A stretch of 64,000 nucleotides of DNA. It comes from Myotis daubentonii. Its lineage: Eukaryota; Chordata; Mammalia; Chiroptera; Vespertilionidae. The translations under genes were made by a program, and so were the position numbers. Location: NCBI RefSeq assembly GCF_963259705.1, contig NC_081842.1, positions 185,074,349 through 185,138,348 of the forward strand, given 5' to 3'. The notes beneath the pieces are model-generated. The model was not told where the DNA came from. It was given only the letters and a program-made list of their open reading frames with translations, and ran no database searches. This document shows positions 1-10,070 of the stretch, one piece after another (within the stretch, counting starts at the first letter, position 1; each line of letters begins with the position of its first letter).

Positions 1-235
1 GCCACTATCTTCGAGAGCGTGACAGTGAATTAGCATATTTCCTCCTTATTGGCTGTGGGTGCCGCCATCGTTAAGGGCAGTCAATTAGCGTATTCCTTCC
101 TTATTGGCTGTAGACGCTGCCGTCTTTGAGGGCGGTGCAGTCAACGACCATATTCCCTCCTTATTGGCTGTTGGTGCTGCCATCTGTGCGACGGCATGAG
201 GGTCAATTAGCACATTCCCTCTTTATTAGATAGGA
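1..235 (-). mobile_element. Helitron (HeliBat-type), 5' part, truncated by window edge
   Basis: The right end reads TTTATTAGATAGGA|T, the reverse complement of a HeliBat 5' terminus (TCCTATCTAATAAA) next to the target T. The body is about four degenerate copies of a 55-60 bp unit, each with CCTCCTTATTGGCTG or a variant (41-55, 96-110, 156-170, then the terminal CCTCTTTATT). The 3' hairpin end lies outside the window. No protein is encoded. Confidence 0.8.
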
Positions 236-237
236 TT

Positions 238-399
238 GCCCTCGCTGGTGTGACTCATCCTGTGAACTGAAAGGTCACCCCGGTCAGGGTGCAAACAGGA
301 GTCAACCTGTTGATGTTTCTGTCTCGCACTGATGTTTCTCTCTCCCTCCCCCTTCTTCTCTTTCTAAAATCAATAAAAAGATATTTGTTTTAAAAAGAC
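238..399 (+). mobile_element. Ves SINE
   Basis: The tRNA-like head (gccctcgctggtgtgactca) is degraded from the usual gccctagctggtttggctca. It is followed by the Ves body with GATGTTTCT, a CTCTCCCTCCC tract and a tail near AATCAATAAAAAGATA. It begins two bases after the Helitron end. Confidence 0.85.
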
Positions 400-469
400 A
401 CGGTGTTATTTACCTTCTCTTCACCACTACAACTTCATCTTTAGCCTTTTCTACCTTCACTTTTCATGC

Positions 470-790
470 TGTAGTCATGTAAACTTCCTTTTAATTCTTC
501 TAATAGGTTTAAACTCTTTACATCTTTACCTGACAGATGCTATTCAGCTGCCTGGAATGCTTTACCCTTAATTCTTCACATGATGGTTCTCTTTCACACT
601 TCAGGTCTCAGCCTAAATATTACTTTATTTAACAGAGTTTTGTATAAAATGTGGCTCTTATCTCAGCATTCTTCATCACAACCCCATGAGTAGAAGGGCC
701 ATGTCTCTTTCTTTCATATTGTATATCCAGTGCCTGGTATAATAAATATCAAGCAAATGTTCATGGGATAAATGAATAAATAACTTAAAG
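470..790 (+). repeat. L2 LINE, 3' end
   Basis: Matches the familiar L2 3' end: CCTGGAATGCTTTACCC, TTCAGGTCTCAGCCTAAAT, then CAGTGCCTGGTATAATAAAT and a GATAAATGAATAAATAA tail. Ancient and diverged, non-coding. Confidence 0.75.
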
Positions 791-799
791 AGAGTATCC

Positions 800-1792
800 A
801 TTTACTTAATCATACCATATGTGGTTTGAGGGGTAAGATTTAGTGGAAAATTTTTGGATGATGGCATGGTAAGAGGACAATAATAACTTGGTCAAGTGTT
901 AAATCTAAGAATTTATCAATAATCACAAAATAAAATAATGAAGGTTAAGGTAAAAATAACTTTCCTATGTTTATATGTGTGTTTTTGGTTTGCATGTTAA
1001 CTATTAGCAATAACAGATCAGTTTCAAAAGGACTTACACATATTTGACATAAAGATCAGAACTTAATGCTACTACAGTGTTTTTTTTTCAATCCATGGCG
1101 GGATGTAAAGTTAATTGAGTGGCTTATAGCCAGACTGGGGAAAAAAGGATAGAAGTTGTCAAGAGTGTATTGCAAATAATCAGATTATTTCTTTTTGTTT
1201 AACACATAATTATTGTGAGTCAAGAGTAAATCTCAATGCCTTTGGAGTAAGTCTGTGCACTTAGTAAGAAGGGCCCACTTGTGGAGAGGTCAAGAATGAG
1301 TTTCTTACGTTCTATGCCTGGCTAAGATCAGCTTTCCTCAGGTTTCTCTACTTCCATCTGCAAGGTTAAGAGGAATTCCTAGACATCAACTCTATCTTGC
1401 TTTCCAACACATTCAGCCTTGAGATTATTATTTGTTTTGATTCAACCAGGACCAATTTCATTATGCCTTTTCCCACTGTTTATGCCAGTTACTATTGCAA
1501 GGAGTCTAAGATTCCCATGTCACCTCTCACTCTGATCTCCAGTCTCTGCACAGCCCATGTCTTTCTCTATTCTTTGTCCTATTAAATACCCAAGACCTGT
1601 GTGCTATGACCTGTGGAACTAACTCATTATTAGCGAAATTCCTTATTGTCAACCTCTTTTCTAAACTTTCCCTTCTCCATCTTTCTCTGACTGAAGTCTG
1701 TGGTCCTGAGGACACTTTCTCTGTAGCCTTCTCAGTGTTAATTGCTTTTCTTTAGCATAAATTATACCACTGGATTAACTGGTAAAATATAT
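800..1792. other. Intronic sequence, no recognised feature
   Basis: AT-rich intron without a repeat I can name. Short open frames around 1400-1700 on both strands show no coding character. Confidence 0.6.
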
Positions 1793-2011
1793 AATAGTCC
1801 CTCCTTATTAGTGGTCTTGCTTTCTGTAATTTCAATTTCCCAGGGTGAGCTGTGGTTCAAAGATATTAACAGAAAATTTCAGAAATAAACAATTCATAAG
1901 TATGTATGTATGTTTAGGAAAAAACAGTACATTCAGGGTTCAATCTGCAGTTTTAGACATCCACTGGGGGTTTTGGAACCTATACTCCATGGATAAGGGG
2001 AAACTACTATA
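1793..2011 (+). mobile_element. Tigger/pogo-like MITE (old)
   Basis: The ends are imperfect inverted repeats: TAGTCCCTCCTTATT at the left and GGATAAGGGGAAACTACTAT at the right. The interior has the Tigger-family string AGAAATAAACAATTCATAAG and CATCCACTGGGGGTTTTGGAA. It is flanked by TA-rich DNA. It is a short internally deleted derivative with no transposase. Confidence 0.72.
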
Positions 2012-2947
2012 TGTCTTCATTTTTCTCATTTCCACTTTCATACCTTTATTAATACTTCCTCTTTGAAAACTTTCAGCTTTGAACTTCATGTCAAAAAATT
2101 ATATCACCTACTTGTTGAGGCCATCTCCCTCATTTTCTGATGAATTTTAATTTCTGGCTTACAGTTGCTCTCTGTCCTAATTCTTAGTAATTTAAATATC
2201 TTTGTAAATGATTCTTGCAACACCTTGGTTTCCTAGTTCCTTAAACTTCTTTTCTATGAAGATCTTTTTATTTACCCTATATCAGCCATATCTTCCCATG
2301 GGCTTATCATTTAATTACAACAATTCTCAAATCTTAATTTCAAGCTTCCATTTTCTTCTCACTCTCTCTTATGTCCCTAGCTCACTTTCTTTAGTATCCT
2401 AACACCAACAATTCTTCAACCCCATTCATACTTCCAATTCATTGTTTGTACTATCTTTACATGATCATTATATTTTTCATGCCCTCTCCTCCTTTTTTAC
2501 AGTGGGTTAAATCCCATGGTTAGTCTTATAATCACTTGCTTGTAGGTTCTTGCTTCAAGGATCTTGCTTGACAAAAATCCTTATCTTAGACAAATCCAAC
2601 TTTTTCTGTTCTGTGTCTCATAAATAAATGTGACTGGAGATAATCATCATGCTGATGGATGTATCTTTAAATTTATGACTATGATCTTCAGATTGCCCCT
2701 TAATGCTGCTAGGCTGTCATGTATATGATTTATCCACATTCTCCTAAATGGCTATTTTATATTTATCCTCTCCCCAGACCTTTAAAACACCTTTCTCCCA
2801 TTCCCACTCTCCCATTCTCACTTTCTATTTTGTGAAATAGAAAATAAAAGCAATCTCAAGAGAATTTTCACAAGCTCCCAACTTGGTGTTTGTTTACTTA
2901 CTTGCATCTTATACACATTCTATCCTTTTTTTCCTGGTACTCTAGAT
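2012..2947. other. Intronic sequence, possibly old LINE
   Basis: T/C-rich sequence resembling a diverged upstream part of the L2 seen from 4.05 kb onward, but too decayed for me to assign. No gene. Confidence 0.4.
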
Positions 2948-3302
2948 CAGTGATTTTCAACTTTTTTTGTCTTATGGAACATATAATTACCAAAATTCTG
3001 CAGCACACACATAAAAAATATTTTTGGCCGATCTAACAAAAATAAGGTATAATTTTGATTTACAGAAATAAGTAATAATAGTAATTACCTACCTTTTTTG
3101 CTCCAAAGTGACTTTTTAAAGAATCAGGTGCCTATACTTGTATATAAGGATTCCTGGTGCTAAGAATTTAACCAATCAGACACAAGCGTATTATGTGGAC
3201 ATGACCAATAAGATGTAACTCTTATTATATGATCTACATATTTATAGTTCAAGATAGGACATTCACACTGAATGGCTATTGTTGTGTTGGCTGTTGTCAT
3301 TT

Positions 3303-3942
3303 AAAAAAAATAATATATATATTTATTGATTTCAGAGAGGAAGGACGAGGGAGAGAGAAATAGAAATAGCAATGATGAGAATCATTGATCTGCTGCCTCC
3401 TGCACGCCTCACACTGGGAATCGAGCCTGCAATCTGGGCATATGCCCTGACCAGGTGTTAAGGGCAGTTAGAATACACATGGCTTAATTTAAGTCAGCTG
3501 GGATTCAGTGCGAGGGCAAAAGGCACGTCCTGAAGGCGGGACCAGTCAAAGACTGGACGCCACTCAGTCTGACTCTCCCACCCAGTGTTAAGGGGATGGA
3601 TCTCATGATGTCAAAGGCCCACCCAGATGTGATGTAACTTCCTGTAATTTGAGTATATAATAAATCAGCTTTTGGAGCTGGCTCTCTCTCTCTGCGTGCT
3701 CTGTCCCTCCAGAGGGCAGGCACCACACCCAGCCCAAGCTTTTAATCTATTTTATGTCAGTCTTTCTTTATTCTTTAATCCTGAAAGCGCCTCCTAGCTT
3801 GCTCGAACCGGTTCAAGTCTCCCCCTCCGTGCGGGACTCGGAGAGGAGACCACAGCCCCAGCACACCTGTCATAACCGGGAATCGAACCATGACCTCCTG
3901 GTTCAAGGGCTGATGCTCAACCACTGAGCCATGCCAGCTGGG
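3303..3942 (-). mobile_element. Ves SINE, split by a solo LTR
   Basis: The minus-strand Ves SINE has the tail side TTTATTGATTTCAGAGAGGAAGG, the body CTGCCTCCTGCACGCC and the tRNA head CACTGAGCCATGCCAGCTGGGC. It has a target-site duplication CTGTTGTCATTT at 3291-3302 and 3943-3954, so it inserted into the hAT. An LTR interrupts it between GACCAGG (3455) and ACCGGGAATCG. Confidence 0.9.
3456..3872 (+). mobile_element. Solo LTR of an endogenous retrovirus (probable)
   Basis: About 415 bp of non-SINE sequence inside the SINE. It starts TGTTAAGGGC and ends near GCACACCTGTCA. It holds a TATA-like and AATAAA-containing segment (GAGTATATAATAAATC, near 3652), then a GCTCTCTCTCTCTGCGTGCTC tract and a GC-rich 3' part. 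Size, TG...CA borders and signals suggest a solo LTR of a class-I-type retrovirus. I could not fix the exact ends or a clean target duplication. No viral genes are present. Confidence 0.6.
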
Positions 3943-4790
3943 CTGTTGTCATTTTTTTATTTGGTAATCTAAGATGTCAGTGCCCCTGACTAAATAAGTC
4001 AGGTATTGCATATTTTAAAAATTCTTGCAGTACACCACTTGAAAATTGCTGCTCTACATGGCCTGTTCAATCTCTTAGATCAAACCTCCATATTTGCTTT
4101 GGATAACATTCTATATCCCTTCTGGCCTATACAAGGACTTCACTCTTCCCTGACTTTCCTGCATTATCAATATTTTCCTATAAACATGATGTTATTGCTT
4201 TCATTTTTCTCTTGATCCCACCTCCCCTTTCAGAAATTACTTCATTTCTCTAGTCCCCTTGATAACAAAACTGCCCCCAAAGAGTTGTCTATATTTGTTG
4301 TTTCTAATTCCTTTTTTCTCATTTCTCTTGAGCCCAGTCTAAGCAGATAGCTACTAGTGCTCTTGTCATTATCACCAGTGATCACACTACTAAATTCAGT
4401 GGTGATCTTATCCAGTGTCATAGCTTTTAAGTATCATTCATATGTACTGTCAGTTTGATATCTCTAATTTATATCTCCATTCCCTGAATTCCAGGTTGAT
4501 ATATTCAGCTGCTTACTTATCTTCTCCACTTGAATATCTAATACACATTTCAAACCTCCATGCCCCAAAGGGAAGTCCTCTGATGCAGTCTTCCCCATTT
4601 CAATGATGACAACTTTTTTCTTAAATATTTTATTCTAATATCTTTTAGTTCATTATTGATTCCAAACCCATCTCCAGTTTGTCAGGAAGCCCTTTTGGTG
4701 CTATCTTCAAAATATATCCAGAATCTAATTATCTTGTATCATTTCTACTACATCACACTGGCATAAGCCATCATCAGCCTTATCTTAGTA

Positions 4791-5068
4791 CTAGAGGCCC
4801 AGTACATGACATAAGTGCACTTGGTGGAAGGGGGGTGTCCCTGAGCCTGGCCTTCGCCCTCTCAGCCTAGGATCCCTCGGGGGCGTCCGCCTGCTGCCAC
4901 TCTGCTCTCCAGCCTTGAGCCCGGCTTCTGGCTGAGAAGCGCTCTCCCTGTAGGAGTGCACTGACCACCAGGGAGCAGCTCCTGTGTTGAGCGTCTGCCC
5001 CCTGGTGGTCAGTGCACGTCATAGCTACCGTTTGGTCACTTTGCATATTAGGGTTGTATTATATAGGA
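4791..5068 (-). mobile_element. Helitron (HeliBat-type), short, complete ends
   Basis: The left side reads A|CTAGAGGCCCAGTACATG, the 3' terminus with a decayed hairpin. The right side reads ATTATATAGGA, the 5' terminus. It contains CCACCAGGGAGCAG (4965-4978) and CTGCCCCCTGGTGG (4995-5008). It is about 278 bp and non-coding. The next Helitron starts at the very next base. Confidence 0.85.
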
Positions 5069-6407
5069 CTAGGGGCCCGGTGCACGAAATTCGTGCACTG
5101 GGTGTGTGTGGGGGGGAGTGTCCCTCAGCCCAGCCTGCCCCCTCTCACATACTGGGAGCCCTCAGGCGTTGACCCCCATCACCCTCCAATCGCAGGATCG
5201 GCCCCTTGCTCAGGCCTGACACCTCTGACAGAGGTGTCAGGCCTGGGCAGGGGACCCTCATTTCCCCCCATCACTGGTTCTGCCCCCAGCCCAGGCCTGA
5301 TGCCTCTGGCCCAGGCATCAGGCCTGGGCAGGGGACCCCCAGACCCCTCCAATTGCTGGCTCTGCCCCTTGCCCAGGCCTGATGCCTCGGCCAGAGGCGT
5401 AGACCCCCATCACCCTCCGATCGCCTGATCGGCCCCTTGCCCAGGCCTGATGCCTCCGCCAGAGGCGTAGACCCCCATCACCCTCCGATCGCCTGATCGG
5501 CCCCTTGCCCAGGCCTGATGCCTCCGCCAGAGGTGTCAGGCTTGGACAGGGGACCCCCATCTCCCCCCAATCACTGGCTCTGGCCCCTGCCCAGGCCTGA
5601 AGCCTCTGGCCCAGGAATCATGCCTGGGAAGGGGACCCCCATCTCCCTCTGATCGCTTGCTCCACCCCCCGCCCAAGCCTGACGCCTCTGACCCAGGCTT
5701 CAGGCCTGGGCCAGGTGACCATCATATCCCCCCAATCCCCGGCTGCGCCCCCCACCCAGGCCTGATGCCTCGGCCAGAGGAGTTGACCCTCATCACCCTC
5801 CGATCACCAATCACCGGATCGGCCCCTTGACCAGGCCTGAGGCCTCCGGCAGAGGTGTCAGGCCTGGGCAGGGGACCCCCAGCTCCCCGCGGTTGCAGGC
5901 TCCACCCCGGCCCAGGCCTAACGCCTCTGGCCTAGGCGTCCGGCCCGGGCAGCGGGGACCTGCAGTGGCAGAGGCCCCGCGATTGTGGGCTCCACTTTAG
6001 GCCCAGGCAAGGGACCCCTAGCTCCCGGAACTGCCAGCTTCGACTGTGCCCAGCTCCCATCACTGGCTCCACCCCTACTTCCTGCTATCACTGGCCAGGG
6101 CGGAAAAGGCACCTGATTCTCTGATCATGGCTGGGGGGCAGGGCAAAGGCGGCCCCAGGGCCGCCTTTGCCCTGCCCCCCAGCTCTTAGCTCCCCCTGGC
6201 TTTCCAATCACTGTCAGTGGCAGGGGGCTTCTTCCTGCTTTCCTTTTCGCCTCCCTGCATTGTGCCTACATATGCAAATTCACCGCCATCTTGCTGGCAG
6301 TTAACTGCCAATCATAGTTGGCAGTTAATTTGCATATAGCCCTGATTAGCCAATGAAAAGGGTATCGTCGTACGCCAATTACCATTTTTCTCTTTTATTA
6401 GTGTAGA
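5069..6407 (-). mobile_element. Helitron (HeliBat-type) with internal minisatellite
   Basis: The 3' terminus at the left is CTAGGGGCCCGGTGCACG, with the hairpin GTGCACGAAATTCGTGCAC. The 5' terminus at the right is TTTATTAGTGTAGA|T at 6407. The interior, about 5160-5960, is a degenerate tandem repeat built on CCCAGGCCTGATGCCTC. A perfect palindrome lies at 6131-6182, and octamer, YY1-like and CCAAT motifs at 6272-6354. Antisense open frames of about 80-140 codons reflect GC richness, not a gene. Confidence 0.92.
5160..5960. repeat. Minisatellite inside Helitron
   Basis: Degenerate tandem repeats of roughly 60-80 bp. They centre on CAGGCCTGATGCCTC, GGGGACCCCCAT and CACCCTCCGATCGCCTGATC. Two adjacent units near 5400-5510 are almost identical, which suggests recent slippage or unequal exchange. 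Confidence 0.75.
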
Positions 6408-6490
6408 TAGCCTCCTTTGTGCTTCTGCCCTCCTCTGTCAATATCTTTCCCATTTACTTTTCAATATAGCTGACAAAGTGATCCTTTTTA

Positions 6491-6726
6491 TTTTTTGTTA
6501 ATCCTTACCTGAGAATATTTTTCCATTGATTTTTAGAGAGAGTGGAAGGGGGGGGTAAAGACACACAGAGAAACATCAGTGTGACATATCCATTATTTGC
6601 CTCCCGCATGCACCTCTACCAGGGCCAGGGATTGAGCCTGCAACCAAATTACATGTGAATGGAATTTAACCTGAAACTCTTTAGTCTGTGGGCTGATGCT
6701 CTCTCCACTGAGCACACCGGCTACGG
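6491..6726 (-). mobile_element. Ves-like SINE (diverged)
   Basis: It has a minus-strand SINE body (TTTTTAGAGAGAGTGGAAGG ... GCCTCCCGCATGCACC ... GCTGATGCTCTCTCCACTGAGC). A target duplication CAAAGTGATCCTTTTTA lies at 6474-6490 and again, with a small difference, from 6727. It inserted into the L2. Confidence 0.8.
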
Positions 6727-7173
6727 CAAAGTGATCCTTTTTAAACCTGTTTCAATCATATCACTCCAATAGCTTCCCATCTTATTCAGAGTAAAAGTCA
6801 GAGCCCTTACATTAGCCTAAATGGCTCAACACATTTTCTGTTCCTACTAGCTCTGTTACTTCCCTGACCTGTCTCCTACCATTGCTTATTTGGCTTCAGT
6901 TACATTGGACTACTTCTTCTTTACTAAATAAGCATTTTTCCCAGCTGTTGCCTTTGCCTGAAATATTATTTTCTCTCTATTCTCATGGTTTCCTCAATAC
7001 CTTCAAGTCTCTACTCAAATGAGAATGACTCTGATCACTCAGTTCAAAGTTACATAACTCCCCATCCCCATATTTTTAACCCCTCCTTCCCTACTTTGTA
7101 TTTAACAGAAAAAAAAAAATCACTTTCTAATACTCAGTTATGTAAGTTATTATTTTACTTATTCCTACTAAAG

Positions 7174-7379
7174 CAGGGGTGGGGAATGTCCGGCCTGTGG
7201 GCCATATAAGGGCCACAAAATCATTTTGTCTGGCCCTGCCAAGGCATTAGGGGTAAGGTAATTAAATATTTGACCAAATATAGTAGGCTAATTTTTAAAT
7301 TGATAATTTTGTATGGCCTGCAAATGATGCTATAAATATCCAAATGGCTCTTGGCAGAAAAAAAAGCTCACCACCCCTG
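7174..7379 (+). mobile_element. Non-autonomous hAT element
   Basis: The terminal repeats are CAGGGGTGGGGAA and CACCACCCCTG. A perfect 8-bp target duplication TACTAAAG flanks it at 7166-7173 and 7380-7387. It is 206 bp with no coding capacity, and it inserted into the L2. Confidence 0.93.
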
Positions 7380-7769
7380 TACTAAAGTTTAAGCTCTATA
7401 AGATCAGGGGTTTTAGACTGTTCTATCCACTGCTGTATTCTCAGTGTTTAGAATAGGTGTGGCACAGAGGCAACTCAGTAAATATCTGTTGAATAAATAT
7501 GTATGTCCTGTGTTATGATGTAAAGATATAAAATGTGTTTCTTAATTGTATTGCTGTCAAAAAATGCAGTACATTAGCAGGTATTTGCCATCAAGTTGTG
7601 AGTTTGAAAGGTATGCAGTTTTAAGAAATTTAGTGAAATTTTGTATGATTATCAAGATAGTAGATGAGATGTAGCCCAAGAGCAATTTATTCACTTCAGA
7701 CAGTGTGCTTTAACCAAAATTCTCTGAAGTAAGAGCTAAGTGACTTAAGTGATATAAATAACACTTAGT

Positions 7770-7850
7770 AAAGGACCTCATCTAAGTCATTTCACCTCTC
7801 AGGCTGCAGCTCCTCATCTGTGAAATCATTGGGTTGAGGTGCTCTCTGAT
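7770..7850 (+). repeat. MIR-like fragment
   Basis: Contains TCATTTCACCTCTCAGG and CTCCTCATCTGTGAAATCA, resembling the MIR core. Short and diverged. Confidence 0.5.
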
Positions 7851-8228
7851 CTTTTCTAGGACTAGTGATCTCTGAAAACCTACACTGCTAATTTTTGCTA
7901 TAACAATCCTAGAATGAAATGCATATTAGTTGCAAGGATATACTTCTTCAATGAAGGCATTGATGAGCCTTAACTGTGTTCTCATCTATTTATGTCACTT
8001 CATGAGCTAAAGAATTTGTATTTTGTTTTAACATTCATATTCATGCTAATTTATGATATGCATGGGAGAAACAAGGTTATTTGGGTTCAGTAGTTCTTCT
8101 GCATTATCGTATTAGGAAATTTTCAAAAGAAGAAAATTCAAAGTACAATATTGACAGTTTTTCAAGAACTGTAGGAAAAAGTTAACAATGCACAATTAAC
8201 AGGCATTTTTGTTTTTTTCCTTTTTCAG

Positions 8229-8320
8229 ACGGTCTTAAAATCACTACATTTGCCAAAAAACAACAGTCTCTATGTTCTTACACCAGACTTACCACCACCT
8301 TCATCATCTAGTCATGCTAG
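8229..8320 (+). CDS. FAF1: FAF1 coding exon (end of UBL1 domain plus linker)
   Basis: FAF1 is a ubiquitin-binding adaptor of about 650 residues in nucleus and cytosol. It has an N-terminal UBA domain, two ubiquitin-like domains (UBL1, UBL2), a UAS domain and a C-terminal UBX domain that binds the p97/VCP ATPase; it also takes part in Fas signalling. This 92-bp exon starts in phase 0 and encodes TVLKSLHLPKNNSLYVL, then a Pro/Ser-rich linker (PDLPPPSSSSHA), about residues 154-183 of the human protein as I remember it. It forms the last part of UBL1 and the start of the linker. A pyrimidine-rich tract and CAG acceptor end at 8228; the donor GTAAGG starts at 8321. The exon ends with two bases (AG) of a split codon, which the first base of the next exon completes. 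Recognised from protein memory; no alignment was run. Confidence 0.96.
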
Positions 8321-8397
8321 GTAAGGTATTTACTTTTTTTGTTAATCTGAAATGAAAAATTTGATTGTTAATAACATTGCTTTAAGCCAGGGGTCCT

Positions 8398-8592
8398 CAA
8401 ACTTTTTAAACAGGGGACCAGTTCACTGTCCCTCAGACCGTTGGAGGGCCGGACTATAGTTTAAAAAAAAAACTGTGAACAAATTTCTATGCACACTGCA
8501 CATATCTTATTTTGAAGTAAAAAAACAAAACAGGAACAAATACAGTATTTGTATTTGCATGTGGCCCACGGGCCGTAGTTTGAGGACCCCTG
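8398..8592 (+). mobile_element. Non-autonomous hAT element
   Basis: The terminal inverted repeats CAGGGGTCCTCAAAC and GTTTGAGGACCCCTG are perfect. An exact 8-bp target duplication CTTTAAGC lies at 8390-8397 and 8593-8600. At 195 bp it is non-coding. It sits only 78 bp downstream of the FAF1 exon donor. Confidence 0.96.
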
Positions 8593-8792
8593 CTTTAAGC
8601 TATATATAAATACAAAATCAAATCAAAATCTTGTTGAAGCTTTAACTTACTGACAGTTATTAAGTATATAAATTTTTAAATTATATGGTTTAGATAGTTT
8701 ATTTGATTTTAGTAGTGGCACCTTTTTTCCAAAGAAAATCTTTAGCAAAACTTCATTATGTAAAAAATAGTCAAAAATGTTACTTATCTGTT

Positions 8793-8947
8793 TGAATAGG
8801 GGTACATGTACCTTTTCAAATTAGTGTTTTTGTTTTCTATGGATAAATATCCAGAAATGGTATTGCTGGATAGTATAGCAACTGTTTTATTAATTTTTAA
8901 AGAAATATTTTTATTGATTTCAGAGAGGAAGGGAGGGGGAAGAGAAT
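8793..8947 (-). repeat. Dispersed copy of an L1/SINE junction
   Basis: The segment closely matches 9551-9705, including the L1 part (GATAAATATCCAGAAATGGT) and the adjoining 3' part of a Ves SINE at the same join point (ACTGTTTTATTAAT then the SINE tail). Only a few differences are visible. The full SINE is not present here. Confidence 0.85.
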
Positions 8948-9651
8948 AAGTAAATGGAATTCTAGTCTGTCCCATGGCTAAAGAAGGCATACCTTTAAGA
9001 AAATTCATTGGGCTCTGCAGAATACAGCTTGAAAAGCACTGATATAATTTTTTTATATTGCTGATATTATTTTCTCCCAAAATTACTGTGCTCTGGAAGG
9101 CAACTTAGGCTAAATGATTATATATTTACTTACTTATCAAAAACTATGTGAAAAGATCAGATATAGAGTTAATTTTTTAGATTCCCATCCACCCCCTTCC
9201 CTCCCCTCCCCCCCACTCCCCAACCCCCACTACCCCAGTCTTCTTCCCTTTGGCAACCGTTAGCTTGTTCTCTATATCTATGGATCTGTTTCTGTTTTGT
9301 TTTATTTATTAATTTGTTTTGTTTTTGTAGATTCCACATATAAGTGAAATCATACAGTATGTGTCTTTCTCTGTGTGACTTACCTCACTTAGCATAACAT
9401 CCTCTAGGTCCATCTATGTTGTCGCAAATGGCAAGATTTCATTCTTTTTTTATTGCTGAATAATACATATATACCAAATCTTTATCCATTCATCTATCAA
9501 TTGACACCTAGGTTGCTTCCATATCTTGGCTAGTACTAGTAATGTTGGAATGAATAGGGGTGAATGTACCTTTTCAAATTAGTGTTTTTGCTTTCTTTGG
9601 ATAAATATCCAGAAATGGTATTGCTGGATAGTATAGCAACTGTTTTATTAA

Positions 9652-9845
9652 TTAAAAAAATATTTTTATTGATTTCAGAGAGGAAGGGAGAGGGAGAAAG
9701 AGATAGAAACATCAATGATGAGAGAGAGTCATTGGCTGCCTCCTGCACACCTCACACTGGGGATTGAGCCCACAACTCGGGCACATGCCCTGACCAGGAA
9801 TTGAACCGTGACCTCCTGCTTCAACTGAGCCATGCCGGCTGGGCT
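9652..9845 (-). mobile_element. Ves SINE in L1
   Basis: Nearly intact minus-strand Ves: TTTTTATTGATTTCAGAGAGG, GGCTGCCTCCTGCACACC, TGCCCTGACCAGGAATTG and the head TGAGCCATGCCGGCTGGGC. Confidence 0.92.
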
Positions 9846-9914
9846 CTATTTTTAATATTTTAAATTAAATTTTAAACAGGAATCTCCAGACTGTTTTTCA
9901 TACCACAGTAATTT

Positions 9915-10070
9915 TTTTTATTGTTTAAAGTATTACATATAGTATTACATATGTCTCCTTTTCCCCCCATTGACCTCCCCCTTCCACTCCCACCCCCCAG
10001 CACATGCCCTCACCCCCCTAGTGTCTGTGTCTATTGGGTTATGCTTATATGCACGCATTCAAGTCCTTTC
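9915..10070 (-). mobile_element. 5'-truncated L1/HAL1 3' end in older L1
   Basis: This is a 156-bp segment in minus orientation, starting with a T-rich tail (complement of poly-A). It contains TATTACATATGTCTCC and a C-rich tract. A perfect 16-bp target duplication CATACCACAGTAATTT lies at 9899-9914 and 10071-10086. It shows recent LINE activity into an older L1. Confidence 0.88.

Larger units (their letters stand above)
2948..4051 (+). mobile_element. Non-autonomous hAT element, split by SINE and LTR
   Basis: The ends are CAGTGATTTTCAACTTTTTT and GTTGAAAATTGCTG-like (CAG...CTG). An 8-bp target-site duplication flanks them, CTCTAGAT at 2940-2947 and CTCTACAT at 4052-4059 (7/8). The interior has GCACACA and TGGCTATTGTTGTGTTGG blocks. 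A fragment of the same family lies at 57786-57980. A SINE (3303-3942) splits it, and the SINE is itself split by an LTR. No transposase. Confidence 0.8.
4060..7500 (+). repeat. L2 LINE, long relic, interrupted by Helitrons, SINE and hAT
   Basis: Old L2-like sequence in four pieces: 4060-4790, 6408-6490, 6727-7173 and 7388-7500. Recognisable strings include GGTGATCTTATCCAGTGTCATAGC, CAAAATATATCCAGAATCTAA, TAGCCTCC, AAAGTGATCC and CAATAGCTTCCCATCTTATTCAGAGTAAAAG, each less than fully conserved. The 3' end reads GTAAATATCTGTTGAATAAAT. Removing the insertions restores a continuous element, for example TTAGTA joined to TAGCCTCC. Confidence 0.75.
1..8228 (+). other. FAF1: FAF1 upstream intron (3' part)
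   Basis: The sequence upstream of the first recognised exon ends in a polypyrimidine tract (tttttcctttttcag). I found no sequence for the preceding FAF1 coding exon, so the whole stretch is taken as intron. It is largely ancient L2 with later insertions. Confidence 0.85.
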
